64,000 bases of DNA from Sideroxydans sp. (lineage in GTDB: Bacteria; Pseudomonadota; Gammaproteobacteria; Burkholderiales; Gallionellaceae): contig JAGXGC010000012.1 in assembly GCA_024636935.1 (NCBI GenBank), positions 33,214 through 97,213 on the forward strand. Direction: 5' to 3'. The position numbers and the translations under genes are program-made. Positions 54,495 to 62,680 of this stretch are shown one piece after another. Positions within the stretch are counted from its first letter, which is position 1. Each line of letters opens with the position of its first letter. The notes beneath the pieces are model-generated. The model saw only the letters and a program-made list of their open reading frames with translations. It was not told the DNA's origin and ran no database searches.

Positions 54495-55979
54495 TCAATC
54501 GACTGGTTTTGCCAAAGCCTGCAATACCGACTGTAATAACGTCCAACAATGGGCAACCGACTCGATCTGCACCTTCTCTCCCGGCGCGTGCGCGCCACGG
54601 ATGTCAGGCCCGAACGAGATCATGTCCAGATGCGGATGGCTCGCTGCGAGCAAACCACATTCCAACCCTGCATGAATCACCTGTAGCGAAGCCGGCGCAC
54701 CAAATTGCGCTTCGTACACCTGCTGACACAAGGCCAGTAATGGTGAAGCCGGATTCGGCGTCCAGCCCGGATACGCGCCATCTTTGTAGGCCCGCATGCC
54801 ATAGCCGGAGGCGAACGAGACCAGCTTGTCAGCCAGCACATCGGCGCGCGCATCCAACAGCGAGCGCACTTTGAAAGTCACTTTACTTTCGCCTTGCGCC
54901 AGTTTGAATACGCCCAGATTGCTCGACGTATCTGTCACACCGGCAAAGTCGTCGCTGATGCGTGACACGCCATTGACCACGTTATCAAGGAATCCGAGCA
55001 AGTAATCCCGCTCCGTAGCGATCACCGCCTGCCCCACCGGCATCTCATCCAATTCGTAGTGGAACGCGACACCCCCATCCACATCCGTGAAGCGGTGTTG
55101 CCACGATGCCAAGCGATGCTCCACCCATTCGTCTATGCCGGACACGGCGGCAAGCGGCACAGCGCAGATCGCGAACGCCTCGCGCGGAATGGCATTGCGT
55201 GCACTGCCGCCCTGCATCTCGATCAGACGCACATCGGTATGCGCGGCAAGGTCACGCAATGCTTCAGCCAACAACTTGATCGCATTGCCACGCCCGAGAT
55301 GGATATCGATACCCGAGTGACCACCGCGCAGACCGGACACATCGAAACGCAGCACAGCAAAGTCCGGCGGCAGCGCTTCCATCTGACTGATATGGCGCAC
55401 CTCGACATCCACCCCGCCCGCGCACCCCAAATAGAAATGGCCCCATTCCTCTGTATCCAGATTGATGAGTAGCTTGCCCTGCAAGGTGCCGTGTGCCAGA
55501 CCGCGCGCGCCGTCCATGCCCGACTCTTCATTGATGGTCAGCAACACCTCCAGCGCCGGATGCTCAAACCCTTCCGCTTCCAGAGCTGCCAAGGCCAGCG
55601 CAACACCGATGCCGTTGTCGGCTCCCAGCGTGGTGTTCTCTGCCACCACCCAGCCATCGCGCACCACAGTCTGAATAGCATCTCGTTCGAAATCGTGCAC
55701 CGATCCAGAATTGGCCTGACACACCATATCGAGATGACCTTGCAGGATCACGCCGGGCGCAGATTCGCAACCAGGACTGGCAGGTTTTTGCAGGATGAGA
55801 TTACCGACCGCATCTTCAAAACGAGCGATGCCCTGTGCATCGGCCCATGCGGCCAGATTTTGCTTGAGCGCCTCTTCGCGATAGGAAGGACGTGGGATCG
55901 AACACAGTGTGGCGAAATGCGACCAAACAATGGCGGGATGCAAAACATGCAGGGGGGATACTTGTGTGGCTTTCTTCAT
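54495..55979 (-). CDS. pepD: Aminoacyl-histidine dipeptidase PepD (M20C)
   Basis: A 494-residue dinuclear zinc peptidase. Metal ligands are visible in ILQGHLDMVCQ (His, Asp), LGADNGIGVA (Asp) and TINEESGMDGARGL (Glu-Glu); VIHAGLECGLL holds the other end. Length fits the Xaa-His dipeptidase, which cleaves carnosine-like dipeptides. The gene follows the CN hydrolase gene by 1 base, in an operon with the split GNAT gene. Confidence 0.93.
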   Translation of the reverse strand: MKKATQVSPLHVLHPAIVWSHFATLCSIPRPSYREEALKQNLAAWADAQGIARFEDAVGNLILQKPASPGCESAPGVILQGHLDMVCQANSGSVHDFERDAIQTVVRDGWVVAENTTLGADNGIGVALALAALEAEGFEHPALEVLLTINEESGMDGARGLAHGTLQGKLLINLDTEEWGHFYLGCAGGVDVEVRHISQMEALPPDFAVLRFDVSGLRGGHSGIDIHLGRGNAIKLLAEALRDLAAHTDVRLIEMQGGSARNAIPREAFAICAVPLAAVSGIDEWVEHRLASWQHRFTDVDGGVAFHYELDEMPVGQAVIATERDYLLGFLDNVVNGVSRISDDFAGVTDTSSNLGVFKLAQGESKVTFKVRSLLDARADVLADKLVSFASGYGMRAYKDGAYPGWTPNPASPLLALCQQVYEAQFGAPASLQVIHAGLECGLLAASHPHLDMISFGPDIRGAHAPGEKVQIESVAHCWTLLQSVLQALAKPVD

Positions 55980-55980
55980 T

Positions 55981-56853
55981 TCAACTTACGGTGATGTTCA
56001 CCGCTTTCTCATCGTAAAAGTCGGTACGTTTATCAAGCAACGGGATGGTGGTGCCCTTGAGTCGGTTTTCGTCCAGCAAGTCGAGGTCCACATCTGCCAC
56101 CACGATCTGCTCCTCGTTCATCACGCCCTCGGCCGCGATGCCGTCTCGTGCGAACGGAAAATCGGAAGGCGTGATGATGGATGCCTGACCGTAATGCAGC
56201 CGCAAACCGGCCACCGGCAGATTGCCAACCGTGCTGGTCATGGCGACATAAATCTGGTTCTCGATCGCACGTGCATGGCAGCAATAGCGAACTCGCAGGA
56301 AACCTTGCCTGTCATCGGTACAGGATGGCACGAACACGATCTCCACGCCCTCCTCCGCCAAGCGCCGCGCCAACTCTGGGAACTCGATGTCATAGCAGAT
56401 CAGGATGCCGATCTTGGCATGCGGCGTGTGAAACACTTTGAGTTCCTCACCGTGGTCGGTGTGCCATTTCTCTTTTTCCCAGCGCGTACGGTGGATCTTG
56501 TCCTGCGTATGCACCTCGCCGCCCGGCGTGAAAAGATAGGCGGTATTCAACAGTCTGCCTTCACGCATGGTCGGATGACTGCCGCCGATCAGGAATAAAT
56601 TGTGTTTCATCGCCAGACCGCGCAACAGATCGACATAGCGATCCGTATATTCACTCAATTCGCGCACGGCCTTGGGCACATCCTCGTTGTCCATGAACGA
56701 CAATATCTGGGTGGTGAATATCTCCGGTAGCAACACATAATGAGGTTGGTAGTCGGCCGCAGACTCAAGGACGAAACGCACTTGATTTGCGAACCCTTCC
56801 CAATCATCGACGTGACGTAACTTGTACTGGACTGCCGCGATGCGAACTCTCAT
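55981..56853 (-). CDS. Carbon-nitrogen hydrolase (nitrilase superfamily)
   Basis: A 290-residue enzyme. The catalytic triad can be read as Glu in LLPEIFT, Lys in KIHRTRWEKEKWH and Cys in ILICYDIEFPELAR. Family members hydrolyse amides or nitriles. An extended frame from 56925 would overlap the GNAT gene; GGAGGGG precedes the chosen ATG. The gene follows the GNAT gene by 8 bases; in many proteobacteria the two are one fused protein, so they probably work together. The substrate is unknown. Confidence 0.9.
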   Translation of the reverse strand: MRVRIAAVQYKLRHVDDWEGFANQVRFVLESAADYQPHYVLLPEIFTTQILSFMDNEDVPKAVRELSEYTDRYVDLLRGLAMKHNLFLIGGSHPTMREGRLLNTAYLFTPGGEVHTQDKIHRTRWEKEKWHTDHGEELKVFHTPHAKIGILICYDIEFPELARRLAEEGVEIVFVPSCTDDRQGFLRVRYCCHARAIENQIYVAMTSTVGNLPVAGLRLHYGQASIITPSDFPFARDGIAAEGVMNEEQIVVADVDLDLLDENRLKGTTIPLLDKRTDFYDEKAVNITVS

Positions 56854-56861
56854 ATCCCCTC

Positions 56862-57509
56862 CTACAATAGGTTGGTGGATGGCAACACGGTCGGTCGCTC
56901 CGCATCGAAATCCGCGTTCAGCCATACGATCAGCGCCGCATTGCCGCGTGAATCGTCATCCGCAGGCAAATAGCCTTTCAGGATGCCGCAGTAATTGAAA
57001 CCTTCGCCCAATTGAAAGCGCAGCACCACATCGTACAGATCGCCCCATATCACGCGTTTGGCATATTCTTCCGGCGGCATGCGGTCTGCCACCTTGTGAT
57101 AACCGGGCAAGCGTCCACCTGCGATGATGCGCTTCAGATTCATCGCGCGACACAACTTTCGCCGCGCCTCATACAAACCATGTCCCACACCCTGATGGCG
57201 CACTTCAGGATCCACACATACCTCGGCACCATACAAAGTGCGGCCACTCATATCATGAGTATCAAAATACCCGCTGTTGGTCACACTGTCCCATGTGTGA
57301 TGCAAACTATAGTCTTCCCACAGGATTACCAGCGACACTGCCAGTCCGACTATCTTGCCGTCCAGCTCGGCGACGAATTGTCCATGCGGGAAATGATCGA
57401 GCAGACTCTCGAACTGATGCCGTGTGAATGGCGGAATACCAGAATAGACCCGTTCCTGCAGAGCAGTCGCAGCCTCGATGTCCTTTGCTGCCATGATGCG
57501 GATGTTCAC
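56862..57509 (-). CDS. GNAT acetyltransferase paired with CN hydrolase
   Basis: A 215-residue GNAT domain. The acetyl-CoA loop shows VCVDPEVRHQGVGHGLYEARRKLC (RxxGxG/A), with KRIIAGGRLPGYHKVADRMPPEEY, typical of the GNAT half of the GNAT/nitrilase fusion family. The GTG start has GGAGG 6 bases upstream; a longer frame adds 42 residues without support. The downstream CN hydrolase gene begins after 8 bases. The two domains are split here. Confidence 0.85.
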   Translation of the reverse strand: MNIRIMAAKDIEAATALQERVYSGIPPFTRHQFESLLDHFPHGQFVAELDGKIVGLAVSLVILWEDYSLHHTWDSVTNSGYFDTHDMSGRTLYGAEVCVDPEVRHQGVGHGLYEARRKLCRAMNLKRIIAGGRLPGYHKVADRMPPEEYAKRVIWGDLYDVVLRFQLGEGFNYCGILKGYLPADDDSRGNAALIVWLNADFDAERPTVLPSTNLL

Positions 57510-57606
57510 GCCCCACCTCCATTGTGCCAATGCCTGCCCCAACTTTAGCACTTTGCCGCAGAGCGGTTCAATCGAACAGCGTGTTTTCCAAACAGGATGG
57601 TGCTCG

Positions 57607-59868
57607 TTATAAAGCTGACCAGTTTCGGCTTTCAAAGTCCCAGAACGTCACAGGTCTGGAAAAGAGATAGCCTTGGAAAGTCTTGCAACCGAACGACACC
57701 AGCAGATCAAGCTGCTCCCTCGTCTCCACGCCCTCTGCCACCACTTCCAATCCCAGGTTCTGCGCCATACCGATGATCGTCTTCGCGATCACGGCATCGC
57801 CGGCATCACTGACCACGTTACGCACGAAAGCTCGGTCGATCTTCAACTGGCTGATAGGCAACTGGCGCAGATAGGCAAGTGAAGAATACCCGGTACCGAA
57901 ATCATCCAGCGAGAAGCGCACGCCCGCGGCCTTGAGTCGACTGATCTTGCCGATCGCCTCATCCACGCCATCCACCAATGAAGTCTCGGTCAATTCCAGC
58001 TTGAGCATGCCGGGCTCGACCCCGCTGCGATTGATGATCGACATCACATCATCGACAAAGTCCGCGCGCATGAAAGCCGCCGCAGAGACATTCACTGCCA
58101 GCAAAAGGGGCGTGGTGCCAGGTTTGTCTTGCCAGCGATTGAGCCGCTTACAGGCTTCTGCCAGCACCCAGAAGTCAATATCGGCAATCAGTCCAGATTC
58201 CTCCGCGTAGGAGATGAACTCGTTCGGCATCAGCAGGCCGCGTTCGGGATGTTGCCATCTGAGCAGCACTTCGGCCCCGAGGCACTGCCCCTGCGCATCG
58301 ACCTGCGGCTGGAAATACAGTTCAAATTGGTTCTCGTGCAAAGCGAGGTGCAACTCCTTGTTCAACTTGGCACGCACTTCCAGCGCCTGCTGCATGGAAG
58401 GGTCGAAGAAGCGCAAAGTGGCGCGACCACTGTTCTTGGCTTGATATAAAGCCACATCGGAGTGTTTCAGCAACTCATCCACACTCTTCTGGCTGCCGTG
58501 GAACAGTGCCACACCGATACTGGCAGTACCGTGATGCGGTTGCCCGTTCAGCAGATAAGGCAAGTGGAGCGAGGAGAGCACCTTGCTAGCCACGGACTCG
58601 GCACGCGGCACCACATCGAGTTCGGTATCAAACAAGTTGGCCAACAGGACCACGAATTCATCGCCCCCCAATCGTGCCACTGTATCGCCCGTCCGCACGC
58701 AAGCCAGCAGACGGTGCGCCACCTCGACCAGCAGTTGGTCTCCGACATCATGGCCCTGTGTATCATTGAGCTCTTTGAAGTTATCCAAGTCGATGAAAAG
58801 CACAGCACCGTAACTGTTGTTGCGATCACACGCCGCCATCGCCAGTTGTAAGCGGTCGATCAACAAGCGTCTGTTGGGCAGAGAGGTAAGGGGGTCGTAG
58901 AAGGCAAGTCGATGGATCTCTTCTTCTGCCGCTTTCCGTATCGTGATATCACTGAATACCCCGACATAATTCGTAATCACACCCAGCTCATCTTTTACCG
59001 CCGTAATCGTCAGATGCTTTGGATAAAGGTCGCCGCTCTTCCGCCGATCGATCAATTCGCCTTCCCAAATCCCCTCACGCTTGATGGTCGCCCACATCTC
59101 CTCGTAGAAGGCCTGGTCATGCTTGCCGGATTTAAGTATCGCTGGCGTCTTTCCAATCACCTCTTCGAGCTCATAGCCGGTGATCTCGATAAATGCCTTG
59201 TTCACGCGCACTATCATAGCTTTCGCATCTGTGATCAGGATCGCATCGTGAGTCTGAAAGGCTGTCGCGGCAATCGCCAGCTGCTGTTCGTTTTTCATCC
59301 GGTCGGTGACATCCAGATTGGTCGAGCGCACCCCTAGCAGATTGCCATTATCGTCGCGCAGATCGCTGCACACATGCTCCAGCCAGCGTATCTCACCGCT
59401 GCGATGGCGAATGCGGATCAGCAATCTTTCCGGCTTGCCTTCATTGTGCATCTGATACACATGCCGATCCCATTCATGGCGATCTTCGTCCACCACCAGA
59501 CGCGACAGCAGATGCGGCTCGGCGTAAAAATCCTCCTGACCGTAGCCGGTAATCTCCTGACAAGAAGGCGATACGTACTCGTAAACACCCTGAGTATTGC
59601 GGACATAGATGAATTCCTGTGCCAGATCGGCCACGGCGCGAAATAGGTGCTGCCTGATCGCCATCTCACGCCGCATCGCGACCAGCGTCGCCAGTAGCAT
59701 GCCTATGAACAAACCCAGCAGCGTGGGGATGATGAAATGGCGTGGTGATGATTGATGGTAGAGCATGAACATCTGCATCGATGCGAACGTCAACACCAAT
59801 ACAAGACCCGCAGCGACATAACTCAGATAGACGCGCCTATGTCTGCGCAGAAACGGCATAATTTCCAT
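57607..59868 (-). CDS. PAS-PAS-GGDEF-EAL bifunctional c-di-GMP protein
   Basis: A 753-residue inner-membrane protein: two N-terminal helices (about 10-65), two PAS domains (about 75-320), GGDEF (about 325-485, RLGGDEFVVL, I-site RTGD) and EAL (about 500-745, with AEVLLRW, DDFGTGYSS and VAEGVET). The cyclase and phosphodiesterase sites both look intact (EVL variant of EAL). PAS inputs may bind heme or flavin. It stands alone, with 97 bases to the GNAT gene. Confidence 0.93.
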   Translation of the reverse strand: MEIMPFLRRHRRVYLSYVAAGLVLVLTFASMQMFMLYHQSSPRHFIIPTLLGLFIGMLLATLVAMRREMAIRQHLFRAVADLAQEFIYVRNTQGVYEYVSPSCQEITGYGQEDFYAEPHLLSRLVVDEDRHEWDRHVYQMHNEGKPERLLIRIRHRSGEIRWLEHVCSDLRDDNGNLLGVRSTNLDVTDRMKNEQQLAIAATAFQTHDAILITDAKAMIVRVNKAFIEITGYELEEVIGKTPAILKSGKHDQAFYEEMWATIKREGIWEGELIDRRKSGDLYPKHLTITAVKDELGVITNYVGVFSDITIRKAAEEEIHRLAFYDPLTSLPNRRLLIDRLQLAMAACDRNNSYGAVLFIDLDNFKELNDTQGHDVGDQLLVEVAHRLLACVRTGDTVARLGGDEFVVLLANLFDTELDVVPRAESVASKVLSSLHLPYLLNGQPHHGTASIGVALFHGSQKSVDELLKHSDVALYQAKNSGRATLRFFDPSMQQALEVRAKLNKELHLALHENQFELYFQPQVDAQGQCLGAEVLLRWQHPERGLLMPNEFISYAEESGLIADIDFWVLAEACKRLNRWQDKPGTTPLLLAVNVSAAAFMRADFVDDVMSIINRSGVEPGMLKLELTETSLVDGVDEAIGKISRLKAAGVRFSLDDFGTGYSSLAYLRQLPISQLKIDRAFVRNVVSDAGDAVIAKTIIGMAQNLGLEVVAEGVETREQLDLLVSFGCKTFQGYLFSRPVTFWDFESRNWSAL

Positions 59869-59952
59869 TAGAATCCCCTCTCCCTCTTGCTCGCCCCGCC
59901 CCCTCAGACAGCCAAAATTATACTTATCGCATCAATACTTTAACACACCCCC

Positions 59953-60372
59953 TCACCCGAATAGCTTCTGCCACCAGCGGCGGCGATTGCCCGGTAAAGG
60001 TGCCTCATCGACGATCAGCGACGGCGGCATACGGCTCAGCATCCAGCGCGGAGGCACCGGCGTACTGCTGCATGAACTGCCGACGCTGTTCGGATCGTGG
60101 ATCTTGATGAATGAAGGTTGCTCGATGTCGTCGGCATAGACGATGCCGCAATGTGTGCAATCATGTTCACGCCGCAGCAGTTCATCCACTTCGGTGATGA
60201 AATTGTTCAGCGCTTCGACTGTCATCGTCTGCGGCACCGGTTCCTCACCGATCATGCTGATGTACCAGCCTTCCGGCCTCGAGCGAACAGCCGCCCACAA
60301 GACATCCAGATCGGTCCAGTGCAGCATGCCGCGGAAAGGACCCTTCATTCGCTCCAAGAATTCCTGACTCAT
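59953..60372 (-). CDS. Hypothetical protein with two Cys pairs
   Basis: A 139-residue protein of unknown family. The middle region holds CTHCGIVYADD, a CxxC knuckle, and SSCSS follows. The N-terminus SQEFLERMKGPFRGMLHWTDLDVLWAAVRSRPEGWYIS reads like a soluble alpha-beta domain. The C-terminal end is Arg/Trp rich. It is the last of three small genes after the membrane GGEEF cyclase; spacing to the next upstream gene is 50 bases. Confidence 0.68.
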   Translation of the reverse strand: MSQEFLERMKGPFRGMLHWTDLDVLWAAVRSRPEGWYISMIGEEPVPQTMTVEALNNFITEVDELLRREHDCTHCGIVYADDIEQPSFIKIHDPNSVGSSCSSTPVPPRWMLSRMPPSLIVDEAPLPGNRRRWWQKLFG

Positions 60373-60422
60373 GGTGTCCCTATCTGACTCACTATCAGTT
60401 CATCGGGGTGACCAGTTGCCGG

Positions 60423-60683
60423 TCAATCACAACCGCCGCCACCATCTCCGCCACAACTTCCACCCCAGTCTCCGCCGCCATCCCCCCCGTCCGAACTTGA
60501 GACTCCACTATTCCGCTTCATTCGATCCACTTGTGCTTTATTCTTCTCGAACTCCGCATCGATAGATTCGATCTGCTGCTCTGAATACAACAGTTCCTGC
60601 GGCAAATCTGCACCGCAGGATTCGCAGCGTTTCACGCGGCGATTGAAGATCGGAAAGTCACAACTCGGACATCTATATCTCAT
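60423..60683 (-). CDS. Small zinc-ribbon protein with Gly/Cys-rich tail
   Basis: An 86-residue protein. CPSCD...CESCG (residues 5-24) is a zinc ribbon of the rubredoxin-knuckle kind, followed by a charged helix (EQQIESIDAEFEKNKAQVDRMKR) and a tail of Gly/Asp/Cys repeats (GGDGGGDWGGSCGG...GGCD). Function unknown. The gene lies between two other small genes with 15 and 50 bases between. Confidence 0.68.
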   Translation of the reverse strand: MRYRCPSCDFPIFNRRVKRCESCGADLPQELLYSEQQIESIDAEFEKNKAQVDRMKRNSGVSSSDGGDGGGDWGGSCGGDGGGGCD

Positions 60684-60698
60684 CGCGTCATCTCGGCA

Positions 60699-60884
60699 CT
60701 AATCGAATTTAGGGGGAAAACTTCCTTGAATAACTTTATCAGTGTGCGGAACACCGGAGAACGAATAGTTACGCAACACTGAATGCTTCTTCTGCACGAT
60801 GTCGCGCACCAGCCAGAACAGCCGTGTGAAGAACAACAGCGCGCCCAAGATGCTACCTACGCTGTAGCTGAGGAATGAGAGCAT
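60699..60884 (-). CDS. Small membrane protein
   Basis: A 61-residue protein with one or two hydrophobic segments (SFLSYSVGSILGALLFFTRLFWLV, residues about 3-27) and a soluble C-terminal tail. It precedes the zinc-ribbon gene by 15 bases. I cannot assign a family. Confidence 0.55.
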   Translation of the reverse strand: MLSFLSYSVGSILGALLFFTRLFWLVRDIVQKKHSVLRNYSFSGVPHTDKVIQGSFPPKFD

Positions 60885-60994
60885 CTCTACCCCTTTTGCA
60901 GTTAGATTGAAAAACAGCCGGAGATCTTCGCGTCACCTTGCCGTCGTAATTCCTTATTCGATCTTGTCGCGCGCACTGCTGCGCTGTCGCCATG

Positions 60995-62194
60995 CTACAC
61001 CACAAGCTGGGGCGCATGCTCTGCCCGCTCTCTCCTGCAAGTACTGGAAAGCCGCACGCAGTTGCGCCCTGCCTGCTTGGCCTGATACAGCGCCGCATCA
61101 GCTTCAGCCAGCATGCGCTTCAACTCTCGCCCTGCCTCAGCGCTGCAACAAGCGATACCGATACTCACCGTAACGGTAACCTCCCCTGCCTCTGTCTGCA
61201 GCGGCGTGATCGCGATGATCTCGCGCAAGGCCTCGGCCAATATCAATGCCCCTGGGGTATCGGTATCCGGGGCGATCACGCAGAATTCCTCACCGCCGTA
61301 GCGCCCCAACACATCACCGCCACGCAGACGCTGCGCCATCAACGCGGTAGCCTGACGCAACACCTCATCGCCCGCCGGATGTCCGTACGTGTCGTTGATG
61401 CGCTTGAAGTGATCGACATCGATCATCAACAACGACATCGGGCGACCGCTGCGTTGCGCCAGCACCAGCGCAGCCTGATCCATCAATGCACGGCGATTGG
61501 GCACGCCGGTCAAACTATCGGTCATCGCCAGATGCATGATCTCGCGATCGGTGCGCTCTTTGATCATCAAGATAAACCCGACCGAACCAAGCAAGGCTGT
61601 CGCCATCACAGAGATGAAAGTGACCACCTGCACCCAATGCATTGCAATATGGTTCTGTGGCTGGGCAAAATCGACCATACCCGACAACGCCGCCACAGCC
61701 CGCATAGCCAACACCACCAAGATCATGATCGAGCCACCGTACAGTAAACGCCATGCTCGCCCCATGCGCGTCTCGCTATCAGACAACAAGGCATGGACGA
61801 TCAGTACCATCTGGAATACATAGATCACACCGCCCCAGACGAAGCGCCCCGCTATGTCATCGATCAGCAAGCCTGACACTGCTACTTGCAGCACGACAGG
61901 CACGAAGAACTTCCAAAGGGCAAAGTCTCGGCGTTGGAATTCGTAGACGGCGGCAAGGAACATCGCAAAGGAAGCGGCTTTGAACAAATTGGCAAGCACG
62001 ACTGAGAACTCATCCGGAATCACGCCGCGGCCGGCGATCAACAACCAAGTGAATGTCTCCAGCAATACCGCAAGCGCCCACTTGTTCAACCCTTGCTCAC
62101 GCCCCTTTAATGAGGCCGCAACGAACAGGCTCAACACCATGAGCGAGTTAGTCAGGATCAAAGAGAACAACAGGGTGCGGGGATCAAGAAGCAT
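60995..62194 (-). CDS. Membrane-bound diguanylate cyclase (GGEEF)
   Basis: A 399-residue protein: about seven N-terminal helices (residues 1-215) and a C-terminal GGDEF domain (about 225-395) with DSLTGVPNRRALMD, LMIDVDHFKRINDTYGH and the active site RYGGEEF; the I-site RGGD lies before it. It makes c-di-GMP. The ATG at 62194 is preferred over a TTG six codons earlier. It is upstream of the three small genes at 59953-60884, 110 bases away. Confidence 0.9.
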   Translation of the reverse strand: MLLDPRTLLFSLILTNSLMVLSLFVAASLKGREQGLNKWALAVLLETFTWLLIAGRGVIPDEFSVVLANLFKAASFAMFLAAVYEFQRRDFALWKFFVPVVLQVAVSGLLIDDIAGRFVWGGVIYVFQMVLIVHALLSDSETRMGRAWRLLYGGSIMILVVLAMRAVAALSGMVDFAQPQNHIAMHWVQVVTFISVMATALLGSVGFILMIKERTDREIMHLAMTDSLTGVPNRRALMDQAALVLAQRSGRPMSLLMIDVDHFKRINDTYGHPAGDEVLRQATALMAQRLRGGDVLGRYGGEEFCVIAPDTDTPGALILAEALREIIAITPLQTEAGEVTVTVSIGIACCSAEAGRELKRMLAEADAALYQAKQAGRNCVRLSSTCRRERAEHAPQLVV

Positions 62195-62317
62195 GGGAAG
62201 CTGCAGCCACAAAGATGCAATAAGTCAGAAAGGATGCCTAAGCATAGGGGGATGGATAAACAGGGTCAACATTTTAAACGCTAATTCAGCACTGACAACA
62301 ACGAGTTGCCGGAAAAA

Positions 62318-62581
62318 TCAGCGTTGCATGGCTCCCAGCTGCTTCAGCAGCTGCGAAGCGTCCTGCGACATCTCCACTTGGGGCTGCGGCCCCGCCACCC
62401 AGTCCACCAATTCCCCCGTACCCCAGGAAACAAGATAGGCCAGCACGAACACCACCAGACCGCGCGTCATTCCTTTGGGGATGCCCTGTTCGTTTAGCAA
62501 ACGATTGAAATACCACACCGCCACAAAGAACACGATGGTGGAGATCAGGATGTTCCATATGGAAGGAAGCTCTAGTGTCAT
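62318..62581 (-). CDS. Small inner-membrane protein of unknown function
   Basis: An 87-residue protein with two hydrophobic helices (ILISTIVFFVAVWYF, about 11-25; GLVVFVLAYLVSWGTGEL, about 42-59) and a short charged C-terminal region (VEMSQDASQLLKQLG). No recognised domain. The ATG was chosen over a TTG four codons upstream. It lies 100 bases from the left end of the insertion sequence and may end in its own promoter region. Confidence 0.6.
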   Translation of the reverse strand: MTLELPSIWNILISTIVFFVAVWYFNRLLNEQGIPKGMTRGLVVFVLAYLVSWGTGELVDWVAGPQPQVEMSQDASQLLKQLGAMQR

Positions 62582-62680
62582 CGAGATACCCAATGCTCAG
62601 ATTGAAGGGGATGATTGTACTTGTTTGGCTATCACGCAAGCCCGATAGATCATCTCGAACCACAGGCCTATATATTTTTA

